Source: CAYMSF01 sp964542255
Lineage (GTDB): Bacteria > Verrucomicrobiota > Lentisphaeria > Victivallales > Victivallaceae
Length of the DNA: 62,419 nt
Assembly (NCBI GenBank): GCA_964542255.1
Contig: CAZITV010000002.1
Coordinates: 1 to 62,419, forward strand
Direction: 5' to 3'
A program made the position numbers and the translations under genes. Below the pieces are notes generated by a model. It had not been told where the DNA came from. It did no database searches and saw only the letters and a list, made by a program, of their open reading frames with translations. How positions within the stretch are numbered: the stretch's first letter is position 1; each line of letters begins with the position of its first letter. Below are positions 54,736 to 62,419 of the stretch, piece after piece.

Positions 54736-56285
54736 CGTTTATTCCTACTCTTGAGGATTTTATCAATTTGCATACTTTTAAGTCTAATATTCTGATATTC
54801 TTGAGAATCAACAGGATATAATTCCATTATTTTTTCGGTAACCTCTTTAAGTTTTTCAAACTCATTAAGACGGTACAACCGCATATATTCAAAATCTAAA
54901 TCTTTTAGCATTTTTTGCTTTAAATCCTCAGCCTCTAAACAACGTTGTCTGGCCTTATGCCATATTTCCGGCTTAGGAGAAAATTGGTCAAGATATTCTA
55001 CTGCAGTGCGGTATCGATATATTGCTTCAAGCAGACGTCCAGGTTTTGCCTCACGGTTTTGAAATAGATCTTCAGCTTTATTGTAGTAATCTTCCGCATT
55101 TCGTTTTAATTCGTCTGGGAGCATGGCAATAGTTTGTAATCCAAAATTCCCAGAAAATTCATTTATTGCTCTTTCAATTGCCTCAAATGAGCTAGGAGCG
55201 TAGGAGTTTTTAACTGTAATACTGTTTAATTTAAAATCAAAACTAATGACCAGCTTTCTAATCTCATCCTGATTGTCAACTGCCACCCCGGTTGGTTGCG
55301 GCTGCAACGACATAAAGTTAGTAGATTCAATTTCTTTTTTTAAATTTTCCAACTGTTGAGGATTAATTTTTTCAATATTTTTGATGTATTTACGCTGTGA
55401 TTTTAAATCAAAAATAGAAAAATATGCTTTGTCATTTTCCAGCCTTAGCGTAAATCTAAACAAGCTGTCAGTTGATACCTTATCTTTTTCATAGTATAAT
55501 ATGAATGGCGCGTTGAATGACTTATTTACGGGTTTTTGTTCAGTATTAGTTTTGTTCGATTCCTGATAAGCGATGAATGAACTAATAAAAATTGCTGCGG
55601 CACAAATTACCAAAACATAAAAAAGTAGATTTGAAAAACGTTTTCTTGGACTATCCTGCTTATTAGTATTTTGCTGATGATCTTTACTGCCGAATATGTT
55701 CATCGTTCCTTTTATAACAGCATCTGAAATTTGCTCTTTCGCAGCTTCGGCTTTTATATTGATAAACGACATCAACTTAGATTTATTGTTTGTTTCAGGA
55801 GAAACATCGTTTTCAGCAATGAAGATGTTCTGTGTTTGTGGCGAATTCAGCACTTCTGCAGGTTTGCCAGAATTATTGACTGGTTCAAAAATAACCTTAC
55901 TGGGATTATTGAAATCTATTCTGCCGGTTAACCCAGGCTGAATCACTGGAGGATTTTCCGGGATAAACGCGGCGGCGATCTCGGATCTCATATCTTTTTT
56001 TTCGCCTAAACGAATTGCCTGGTCGCCCAATGTAAAAATATCGCCATCAACCAACAACTGGGCAGTGTTGATCGCAATATTATTGATTTTTACACCGTTT
56101 GTACTGTTTAAATCAGTAATTTGCCACGAAAGATTCGATAATTGCTCCAATCTGGCATGGTATCTGGATACTCCAGCAGCAAGAAGGAAAATCGTATTGT
56201 CCTCTTCTCTGCCAAGAGTGTAAACACTTTTGGTCAAATCTATGGCGCTGCCGGCTCTATCGCCGTTAAGAAAATATAACTTCAT
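54732..56285 (-). CDS. Membrane-anchored FHA-domain protein
   Basis: A 517-residue protein with an N-terminal FHA domain (YTLGREEDNTIFLLAAGVSRYHARLEQL, then DLNSTNGVKINN and LVDGDIFTLGDQAIRLG), which binds phosphothreonine. A cytoplasmic linker leads to one transmembrane helix near residue 223 (LLFYVLVICAAAIFISSFIAY), and a C-terminal helical region, apparently periplasmic, rich in charged residues with TPR-like character (YNKAEDLFQNREAKPGRLLEAIYRYRTAVEYL). It pairs with the FHA domain on the TadA ATPase of the same locus. It overlaps the DUF192 gene by one base. Confidence 0.85.
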   Translation of the reverse strand: MKLYFLNGDRAGSAIDLTKSVYTLGREEDNTIFLLAAGVSRYHARLEQLSNLSWQITDLNSTNGVKINNIAINTAQLLVDGDIFTLGDQAIRLGEKKDMRSEIAAAFIPENPPVIQPGLTGRIDFNNPSKVIFEPVNNSGKPAEVLNSPQTQNIFIAENDVSPETNNKSKLMSFINIKAEAAKEQISDAVIKGTMNIFGSKDHQQNTNKQDSPRKRFSNLLFYVLVICAAAIFISSFIAYQESNKTNTEQKPVNKSFNAPFILYYEKDKVSTDSLFRFTLRLENDKAYFSIFDLKSQRKYIKNIEKINPQQLENLKKEIESTNFMSLQPQPTGVAVDNQDEIRKLVISFDFKLNSITVKNSYAPSSFEAIERAINEFSGNFGLQTIAMLPDELKRNAEDYYNKAEDLFQNREAKPGRLLEAIYRYRTAVEYLDQFSPKPEIWHKARQRCLEAEDLKQKMLKDLDFEYMRLYRLNEFEKLKEVTEKIMELYPVDSQEYQNIRLKSMQIDKILKSRNKR

Positions 56286-56716
56286 TACTTATTCGCTTTA
56301 TACTGTACAATGGTTTCTACAATAGGCATTACATCACTGACTGTAACTTCCAGCGCTGAGTCACTAAATAGCTCAGCCGACAAATCTAAGACATCTCCAA
56401 TATGTGTATTTGTGTTAGTAATTACGCCAACGGGAAGCTCAAGTATTGTAAACGCATCGGCTTCACGCACCCAAAGCTTCCATGGCGGCAGAGCCACGCA
56501 GATTTTGCTCACAACATTGTCGCGTCTAACAAATATCACATCAATATGACTCTGCATAAACATTGTATGGATACAGTTGCAATTACTGAAAACCATCGCG
56601 TCAAAATTTGTTGTTGCAAAGCTTCTTCCAAGCATCCCGCGCAGTCTTACTATATATCCCTGTGCATAAAAAGGCGAACGGGCAATGTATTTTTTTTGGG
56701 TCAGATTTATAATCAT
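56285..56716 (-). CDS. DUF192 protein
   Basis: A 143-residue protein of the DUF192 family: GMLGRSF, then CNCIHTMFMQSHIDVIFVRRDNVVSKI, and LELPVGVI near residue 97. The family has a compact beta fold and is often found beside tad genes and in archaea; function is not established. Unlike many members it shows no obvious signal peptide. It starts 4 nt after tadC and ends overlapping the FHA gene. Confidence 0.83.
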   Translation of the reverse strand: MIINLTQKKYIARSPFYAQGYIVRLRGMLGRSFATTNFDAMVFSNCNCIHTMFMQSHIDVIFVRRDNVVSKICVALPPWKLWVREADAFTILELPVGVITNTNTHIGDVLDLSAELFSDSALEVTVSDVMPIVETIVQYKANK

Positions 56717-56720
56717 TATA

Positions 56721-57608
56721 TTATCGAACCAGCATTTTAAAAGCTTGTAGTAAAATTGGCACCATTAGAATAATTATTACCGCTGGAAAAATAAAGAACA
56801 CTACCGGGAAAAGAATTTTAACCGGAGCTTCATTGGCAAGTTTTTCAGCACGTACAAATCGCTTATTCCTAAACATGTCGCCTTGAATCCGCAATAAATT
56901 AGCAATGCTGACCCCAAGTTCTTCCGCTTGGATGATTGCATTTAATACAGAAGTTAAATCCGGCTGGCGTACTCGTAGTGACAAATCTCGCAAAGCTTGT
57001 TGACGTTTTTTGCCAAGTTGAATTTCTTTGAACGTACGATCTAACTCTTCTCCGAGGGAATCCATCTTGCGACGTCCAAGAATATCTCTCAACGATGTAA
57101 TAAAATCTTTGCCTGCTTCAACTGAAAGAGTTAACAAATCCAACACATTAGGCAGTGCTTTCATAATTTCTAAATGGCGCTTTTTAACAACAGCTTTAAG
57201 CCAGGCTCCAGGATAAATGTACAGACAAAATAATAACATTATTCCTAATAATAAATTGCCGTACATAAAGCCCAAAATCATCAGTATTAATCCTAATATT
57301 GTAAGTATAATCCTGACCGCAATAAAATCCTCGGCAGTTATGGCATGGTTATAACCTGCCATTAATAAATGTTCCTCTGTATGTTTTAGTGGTTGCTTTG
57401 CCATATCACTTCTGGCGATGAATCGAAAATTTGGTGCTAATGGCAAAAATATTCTCACCAAGATTGGCAAATTACGCTTAATTTCACTGCCAACGCCTTT
57501 ATCAACTTGAACAGATTCAATAAAGATAAACAGTAAAAGTAATAAAGCTGTAACAGATATTCCCGCCGACACCGCAGCAATAAATGTTGATAATAGAGAA
57601 ATATCCAT
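56721..57608 (-). CDS. tadC: Tad platform protein TadC
   Basis: A 295-residue inner-membrane protein of the GspF/TadC family. It has an N-terminal helix, a helix pair near 105-140 (FIAVRIILTILGLILMILGFMYGNLLLGIMLLF region), the typical cytoplasmic motif ALPNVLDLLTLSVEAGKDF and QLGKKRQQALRDLSLRV, and a C-terminal helix pair. It forms the membrane platform with TadB that couples ATPase TadA to pilin assembly. The two genes are 14 nt apart. Confidence 0.92.
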   Translation of the reverse strand: MDISLLSTFIAAVSAGISVTALLLLLFIFIESVQVDKGVGSEIKRNLPILVRIFLPLAPNFRFIARSDMAKQPLKHTEEHLLMAGYNHAITAEDFIAVRIILTILGLILMILGFMYGNLLLGIMLLFCLYIYPGAWLKAVVKKRHLEIMKALPNVLDLLTLSVEAGKDFITSLRDILGRRKMDSLGEELDRTFKEIQLGKKRQQALRDLSLRVRQPDLTSVLNAIIQAEELGVSIANLLRIQGDMFRNKRFVRAEKLANEAPVKILFPVVFFIFPAVIIILMVPILLQAFKMLVR

Positions 57609-57622
57609 TATACAGTGCTCCG

Positions 57623-58510
57623 CTAAATGTCAATTGTCGTAATTTTACGAATTACCAAAAAACCTATTACCACCAACAAGGTGGCACCAATAATTGAGAT
57701 TATGCCAATGATTGAATTAAAAAACTGATTCATCGTGTCAGGTGCTACATATGACATCATAAACAATAATGCAAATGGCATTATTCCAATTAAAATAGCC
57801 TGCAGTTTACCTTGTGCAGTCATCGCTCGTAATTTACCATTTATCCTTGCACGTTCCCTGATTAAGCCAGCTAGCCTGTCGAAGATAACCGTAAGTTCAC
57901 CGCCAGTTTGCCTTGCAGTAATTATGGCAGTAGCGACAAGTTCAAAGTCTTCGCTGCCCAAGCGGTTGTTCATATTGTCTAGTGCTTTCTCTAAAGGAAC
58001 ACCTAGCCTTATTTCCTGCATTAACAATCGAAATTCAATTGAGACAGGATGTTTATTTTCATTGGATACTGTTTCCATCGCCTGATTAATACTGAACCCA
58101 GCTTTGAGAGAACTGCTCATCGCACCCAACGCGTCTTCAAGTTGTTCGTTAAATTTTATCAGTCTTTGTTTTTTTAAATAGCGCAAATAAAGTCTCGGCA
58201 TAGGGAATGCTGCCACACAAACTGCAACACCTAGGAATATACCTTTGCTCCAGCTGAACTTATCGCTAGATGAAGCAAATATTAATACTGTTGAAAAACC
58301 TGCAAACAGGCTAAGCGCAATAGTTACATCCAAAATACGGCCAGCCGGTAATTGCAGCAATACATCATCTAATTCAAGTGTTGCTTCTCTAAGATATCGT
58401 TCTCTGTATTTTCCTGAAGCGTATACAAAAAAATCAATGAGCACAAAAGTCATCAGAGTAATACTTAATCCAACGCAAAGACTTGGCAAAAGTCCATTTT
58501 CGAAAAACAT
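57623..58510 (-). CDS. tadB: Tad platform protein TadB
   Basis: A 295-residue GspF-family membrane protein: N-terminal helices (8-28, 64-80, 95-112), the conserved cytoplasmic QLEDALGAMSSSLKAGFSINQAMETVSNE and LLMQEIRLGVPLEKALDNM, IITARQTGGELTVIFDRLAGLIRERARI, and a final helix pair. Together with TadC it is the platform of the Tad system. It follows the FHA-TadA gene by 10 nt. Confidence 0.92.
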   Translation of the reverse strand: MFFENGLLPSLCVGLSITLMTFVLIDFFVYASGKYRERYLREATLELDDVLLQLPAGRILDVTIALSLFAGFSTVLIFASSSDKFSWSKGIFLGVAVCVAAFPMPRLYLRYLKKQRLIKFNEQLEDALGAMSSSLKAGFSINQAMETVSNENKHPVSIEFRLLMQEIRLGVPLEKALDNMNNRLGSEDFELVATAIITARQTGGELTVIFDRLAGLIRERARINGKLRAMTAQGKLQAILIGIMPFALLFMMSYVAPDTMNQFFNSIIGIISIIGATLLVVIGFLVIRKITTIDI

Positions 58511-58520
58511 AAATCACCCG

Positions 58521-60227
58521 TTATTTTTGACTAAAAATAGAGATATCAAGCGCAATTTTTGCACGTTGAAGTTCTTCCATAAACGTAGGAATATTGCCGG
58601 TCGCAACATGCCTTCCAATAATGCGATTATTATTATCCCAGCCTTCATGCTTATAAACAAAAATATCCTGCATCGTAATAATGTCGCCTTCCATTTTTGT
58701 TATTTCACTGATATTGGTAACTTTTCTGGAACCATCACGCTCTCTTGTTACCTGAACAATAATCGTTATTGCTGAGGCAATTTGTTCTCTAATTGCACGT
58801 AATGGCAGATCAAATCCTGCCATTAAGACCAAAGTTTCCAATCTGGACAACGCATCACGTGGAGTATTGGCATGAATTGTTGTCAGGGAGCCATCGTGAC
58901 CTGTGTTCATCGCCTGCAGCATATCCAAAGCTTCACCGCTACGGCACTCGCCGATTACAATCCTGTCTGGGCGCATACGCAAAGAATTTCGCACAAGGTC
59001 TCTAATGGTAATTGCACCTTTACCTTCTATGTTCGGCGGGCGGGACTCAAGTCGGACAATATGTTCCTGATGAAGCTGCAGTTCCGCCGCATCCTCAATG
59101 GTAATAATACGTTCACTATTGGGTAAATATGAACTTAACACATTTAAGAGTGTAGTTTTGCCTGAACCTGTACCACCGGATATTATTATGTTTTTTCTAA
59201 TCTTAACACAAGCATCTAAAAACTGTGCCATAGTCCTACTGATTGCTTCGAACCTGATTAGGTCATCGATTTCAAAAGGTTTTTTAGAGAATTTACGGAT
59301 TGTAATTGATGGGCCAACAAGCGATAGGGGTGGGATAATAGCGTTTACACGAGAACCATCAGCAAGCCTGGCATCAACCATTGGCGAACTTTCATCAATT
59401 CTGCGTCCCAGAGGGGAAACGATTCTTTCAATAGCTGCTTGGACTTGCCCGCTATCTGCGAACGCTGTATCTGTACGGTAAAGCACACCACGGCATTCAA
59501 CATAAACATTATCGGGACCATTGACCATAATTTCAGTGATATCATCGCGTGATATTAAATATTCCAAAGGCCCCAACCCAATAGCCTCTTGAACAAGTTC
59601 ACGTTCGATGGTATTAATATCCGCGCCTTTAGGCAGAGGTATTGTCAGCGATAAAAGAATTTCTTTGATTGTTTCTTTAGCCTTGCTGGCAAGTTCTTGT
59701 TCTGTAACTCCGGACAATGCCATTTTTTTGAGGTTTAATCGTTTTAATAACTCGATATGTGCACGCTTTTTAATTTCCTGAACTAGAGGTCTGACACTTT
59801 CCGGGACACCGGAAATGATAATAATTGGTATTTTATCTTTTCCACTATAATTATCTTTTGTTTGACTAACGCTTGAATTATTGTTTGCTGGTAGTGATTC
59901 ACTAATTTTATTTAAATTTAATTCCTGATTTTCTACACCCTTGACAATGATTTCAGCTAAACCAATTTTTATAGAGGAGCCAATATTCAATTCGCGTAAC
60001 TCATTGGGCGGTATCTGCACCCCGTCAATGGTTGTTCCGTTACTACTGCCTAGATCAATAATTCGGATAATATTATCCTGTAGAGTTAATTCAGCATGGC
60101 GATTTGATACTCCTGGACAGCTTAATTGTATCGGGCAAGACGACGACGAACCTACAATATATGCGCCGGGCGCGATTCTGCCCAGCATTTCAGGTTGTCC
60201 TGGTTGCCTGATGATTAATTCAAACAT
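58521..60227 (-). CDS. tadA: FHA-domain-fused TadA/CpaF secretion ATPase
   Basis: A 568-residue hexameric ATPase powering pilus assembly or secretion. The C-terminal part (about 150-568) is a full CpaF/TadA: EIMVNGPDNVYVE, SPLGRRIDESSPMVDARLADGSRVN, Walker A SGGTGSGKTTLLN, Asp box ITIEDAAELQL, RPDRIVIGECRSGEALDMLQAMNTGHDGSLTTIHAN. Residues 1-95 are an extra FHA domain (YIVGSSSSCPIQLSCPGVSNRHAELTL, then DLGSSNGTTIDGVQI), which CpaF lacks in the reference systems I know. The fusion suggests recruitment through phosphothreonine on a partner. Confidence 0.93.
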   Translation of the reverse strand: MFELIIRQPGQPEMLGRIAPGAYIVGSSSSCPIQLSCPGVSNRHAELTLQDNIIRIIDLGSSNGTTIDGVQIPPNELRELNIGSSIKIGLAEIIVKGVENQELNLNKISESLPANNNSSVSQTKDNYSGKDKIPIIIISGVPESVRPLVQEIKKRAHIELLKRLNLKKMALSGVTEQELASKAKETIKEILLSLTIPLPKGADINTIERELVQEAIGLGPLEYLISRDDITEIMVNGPDNVYVECRGVLYRTDTAFADSGQVQAAIERIVSPLGRRIDESSPMVDARLADGSRVNAIIPPLSLVGPSITIRKFSKKPFEIDDLIRFEAISRTMAQFLDACVKIRKNIIISGGTGSGKTTLLNVLSSYLPNSERIITIEDAAELQLHQEHIVRLESRPPNIEGKGAITIRDLVRNSLRMRPDRIVIGECRSGEALDMLQAMNTGHDGSLTTIHANTPRDALSRLETLVLMAGFDLPLRAIREQIASAITIIVQVTRERDGSRKVTNISEITKMEGDIITMQDIFVYKHEGWDNNNRIIGRHVATGNIPTFMEELQRAKIALDISIFSQK

Positions 60228-60253
60228 TGTTTAATATCCTTGATGAAATTATA

Positions 60254-61051
60254 TCAACGCATGTTTTGACGGTTTTGACGCTCGGAATTGTAATTTGGAA
60301 TGTTTTGTTCAAGAAACTTAAAGTTAACACTTTGTAAATTTGATTCAAATTTTGTTTCTTCGTCATTTCGGAGACTTAACGACAATCGACCTTTTTGACT
60401 AGCGAAGATAATCATTTCAACTTCTTTTGGAGTCAAAGCCAAAGTAATGGTGCTATAGCCGCGGACAGCAGTTTGTGGCAACTGAGCACCGGAAACCGTC
60501 CCCCAGTTGGCACCAGTTGCTAAAACTCTTACATTTTGTAAAATTGTCATCGTTATTGTGTCCAACGCTTGGTCTGACTTCATTTCAGGAAAACGAAATG
60601 TTCCAATGATATCGATATGGTCATCAGGGTTTATAAGGTTTGTAACGGATGATGTGGTATCAACTGGAATAGATATAGCCCGATAGCCGGGGGGGACAAT
60701 TCCAGTCAGACCGGAAAATTTTCGTGATGCCGGTTTTAAATCATCCCATTGCAAAACTTGCCCCTTATCCATTGAAGCTCTAAGTTTCCTGCCAATAATT
60801 TTGAGACTGCTCTCCCAAGGTATTTCTCTAGCAGATGCTGCTGCGCCGCGGAATCGTTCAGTTTTTGCTTTCAATAAATCTATTTCTTTCAACTCCTCAT
60901 TTGGGGCTATATCTTTCGCTAACCTTATAACGTAAACAACTTCAGCCTCACCACGAATTCTTTGCTTTTCAGCTTGTATCTGCTGATAGGTCAATACAAA
61001 TGCCAATATTCCAAAAAAAACGGCCGTCACTAACAATAATTTTTGTCGCAT
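60254..61051 (-). CDS. cpaB: Flp pilus assembly protein CpaB/RcpC
   Basis: A 265-residue protein with an N-terminal membrane anchor (LLLVTAVFFGILAFVLTYQQI), a SAF domain (VVYVIRLAKDIAPNEELKEIDL, then VLQWDDL), and the RcpC-type part with VPPGYRAISIPVDTTSSVTNLINPDDHIDIIG near residue 120. CpaB/RcpC works in the periplasm with the secretin. AAAGGAAAG lies 7 nt before its ATG. It stands 26 nt before the ATPase gene. Confidence 0.92.
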   Translation of the reverse strand: MRQKLLLVTAVFFGILAFVLTYQQIQAEKQRIRGEAEVVYVIRLAKDIAPNEELKEIDLLKAKTERFRGAAASAREIPWESSLKIIGRKLRASMDKGQVLQWDDLKPASRKFSGLTGIVPPGYRAISIPVDTTSSVTNLINPDDHIDIIGTFRFPEMKSDQALDTITMTILQNVRVLATGANWGTVSGAQLPQTAVRGYSTITLALTPKEVEMIIFASQKGRLSLSLRNDEETKFESNLQSVNFKFLEQNIPNYNSERQNRQNMR

Positions 61052-61102
61052 CTTATATCTTTCCTTTAAAAAACTGTTTTGGTAATTTGATTAATATTAA
61101 AT

Positions 61103-61108
61103 ATTATA
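61103..61108 (-). promoter_or_regulatory. Possible -10 box before cpaB
   Basis: A consensus TATAAT on the minus strand in the 148-nt gap upstream of cpaB. The nearest -35 candidates (TTGTAA, TTGATA) have poor spacing of 15 or 22. If real, the core tad genes can be transcribed separately from the His-rich gene. Confidence 0.3.
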
Positions 61109-61199
61109 AATAGAACAATAATCTTACAAATATCAAGAGCTGATAACAAAAACGTACGACCACTCACATATGGCTTATAGAAGACTAAACGTACTTTTA

Positions 61200-62297
61200 T
61201 CATCGACGACCTCCACCACTATGCATACCGCCGCTGCTGGGATGAAAGCCACCAGTACTGCCATGATGATAATAGTTACCCCCCTGTTGCCCTTTAAGCG
61301 GATGTGGTGTTGGATGAGGTCGCGGATGCGGGTGCGGGTAGTTATGGTGGTGCCAATACCAATTTACAGGAGCATATGAACCACCAAGATAATAACTGCA
61401 CCCGAGTCCATCATATTGGGGATAATAACTATATTCCTGGGAACTCTGACTGGTATTGTCCTGCATCGGTTGTTCATTACTGGTATCAGCAACAGACTGA
61501 TTTGTATTTGATGCAGCATTATTTGAATTTGAATAATAGTTATCACTATTGTCAAGAACCTGATCCGGAGCTGCAATATCCTGTTGTGTCGCAGGATTTT
61601 GTTGCTCCACATTGGAAGCATACTCACCATAAATATTTAAATATTTGCTAATAATCTCTAGAGCTCTATTGGGATTTTCCGTGAACACTGGCAGACCAGC
61701 ACTCCCGTTGGAATTTGCTTTTACACCGGTAGGATAGATAAAACCAGTCCATGAACCCTCAGATGGTAAACTGACCCCGTCTAAAATAACCTGATTGCCG
61801 GGTATCGGCTTGCCGCTGGTAATAGTCTCAATTGTGACAACACACCCCTGACGAATAGTGGCGGTCGGTTTGACTCTAACAGCGCGCCTTAGTGCGAATA
61901 TTGCATAGCGCAAATCATCAGGCTTGATATTTACTTGTACTCCAGACAGTTTTGCCTTAACTTCCTTGATAATATTTTCCACTTTTTGTTTTTGCGCTAA
62001 AGCGACATCGTCCATATCACCAGAACTATACTGACTGATTTTTTGTTCAAAATCCATTGCGGCCTGCGGTTTGTATCCAAACCTGCGCTGTTCATCAGAA
62101 GACAGTTCTGTGAATTTTAATCCTTTAAGGATAAAATTGCCATTGGGGTCATTGTAACCGATATCAATTCCTGACGGATTAACTCCCTCAATTGAAACAT
62201 TTTTATACAATGTTCCATCAGTGGTTATAATGTTATCCGCATTTACTAGAATGATGGACAATAAAAATAATATACATAAGTACAATTTATGATTCAT
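61200..62297 (-). CDS. Secreted protein with His/Gly-rich C-terminus
   Basis: A 365-residue exported protein: signal peptide residues 1-20 (MNHKLYLCILFLLSIILVNA). The ordered part (21-225) begins with DNIITTDGTLYKNVSIEGVNPSGIDIGYNDPNG, like small SH3-type strands of other secreted proteins, and has an ANLR-type helix with KAKLSGVQVNIKPDDLRYAIFALRRA. Residues 225-310 are Asn/Ser/Gln-rich; the last 50 residues are His/Pro-rich then Gly/His-rich (HHHNYPHPHPRPHPTPH region). It opens the Tad locus with its own promoter. Function unknown; the tail may bind metal. Confidence 0.72.
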   Translation of the reverse strand: MNHKLYLCILFLLSIILVNADNIITTDGTLYKNVSIEGVNPSGIDIGYNDPNGNFILKGLKFTELSSDEQRRFGYKPQAAMDFEQKISQYSSGDMDDVALAQKQKVENIIKEVKAKLSGVQVNIKPDDLRYAIFALRRAVRVKPTATIRQGCVVTIETITSGKPIPGNQVILDGVSLPSEGSWTGFIYPTGVKANSNGSAGLPVFTENPNRALEIISKYLNIYGEYASNVEQQNPATQQDIAAPDQVLDNSDNYYSNSNNAASNTNQSVADTSNEQPMQDNTSQSSQEYSYYPQYDGLGCSYYLGGSYAPVNWYWHHHNYPHPHPRPHPTPHPLKGQQGGNYYHHGSTGGFHPSSGGMHSGGGRR

Positions 62298-62322
62298 TAA
62301 TTACCTCAGCGTTTGAGCAAAT

Positions 62323-62351
62323 ATTATACACGAACAGAGATATTCTTTAAA
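62323..62351 (-). promoter_or_regulatory. Promoter of the Tad-locus first gene
   Basis: Minus-strand TTTAAA (62351-62346), 17-nt spacer, TATAAT (62328-62323). The -10 is perfect, the -35 matches four of six. A GAGGT ribosome site follows just before ATG 62297, leaving a leader of about 20 nt. Confidence 0.5.
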
Positions 62352-62419
62352 ACTTTATCTCTGCATTTTTACATTACAAACTATAAACCATATTATTTTA
62401 TTTTTTTTACTGTATTGCC

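Noticed and set aside
1..62419. tRNA, rRNA, CRISPR array, insertion sequence or prophage genes
   Set aside because: Intergenic regions were read for tRNA T-arm and acceptor patterns, regularly spaced repeats and transposase or integrase motifs; none was found. Short decayed elements could have been missed by eye.

Overview
The window reads as chromosomal DNA of an anaerobic, Gram-negative, AT-rich bacterium that uses ATG, GTG and TTG starts. An LPS-bearing envelope is indicated by arabinose-5-phosphate isomerase (KdsD), a family 9 (heptosyltransferase-type) glycosyltransferase, an ArnT/PMT-like membrane glycosyltransferase and a Kdo/LPS-kinase-like protein. Anaerobic C1 metabolism is indicated by a CO dehydrogenase/acetyl-CoA synthase (Wood-Ljungdahl) cluster. 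Together with McsA/McsB, ThyX and many short-lineage secreted proteins this suggests a PVC-superphylum or similar candidate lineage (Lentisphaerota or Omnitrophota-like). That placement is inference; no rRNA or other phylogenetic marker was available to settle it.

Layout. 249-4417 (+) is a compact operon: DUF89 phosphatase, Bcp peroxiredoxin, MTA phosphorylase, a RumA-like RNA methyltransferase and a YihX-like HAD phosphatase. 4483-8763 (-) holds a secreted protein and an SGNH hydrolase-hisE-hisG-kdsD unit with a recognisable promoter. 9112-19428 is an envelope/sugar region: LamG protein, glycosyltransferases of families 9, 2 and 39-like, secreted proteins, MtnA, RlmN, an LPS-kinase-like protein and a lipoprotein. 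A 44-nt perfect palindrome at 9988-10031 has a 32-nt partner in inverted orientation at 24-55.

20665-34325 (+) is the centrepiece: a small coiled-coil protein, CooC, CooS/AcsA, a single 1159-residue polypeptide that joins acetyl-CoA synthase (AcsB) to the corrinoid protein small subunit (AcsD), AcsC, the corrinoid activator RACo/AcsV, a DUF3786 protein, a CobW-type GTPase, a zinc-ribbon HD phosphohydrolase and a MATE transporter. The block is clearly richer in G+C than its flanks; the composition changes abruptly at the start of cooC and again inside the last quarter of the MATE gene. No methyl-H4folate methyltransferase (AcsE) or folate-branch gene is in the window.

34560-40921 (+) has mcsA-mcsB, then a two-gene unit in which a histidine kinase with a transporter-like membrane domain sits 3 nt before an 853-residue alpha/beta-hydrolase fused to an acyltransferase-like domain with an HHxxxDG motif. 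40947-44929 (-) carries valS, an ABM-domain protein and a lone OppF-type ATPase. 45478-52682 (+) is mostly housekeeping (M42 peptidase, DNA polymerase III delta, ROK regulator, ThyX, PdxA) and ends in a membrane protein with a degenerate spermidine-synthase-like core.

52686-62297 (-) is a Tad/Flp-type secretion or pilus locus: a His-rich secreted protein, CpaB, an FHA-TadA fusion ATPase, TadB, TadC, a DUF192 protein, a membrane FHA protein, a PEGA-repeat lipoprotein and a small membrane protein. Pilin, secretin, prepilin peptidase and TadZ are not in the window. I found no rRNA, tRNA, CRISPR array, insertion sequence or prophage.
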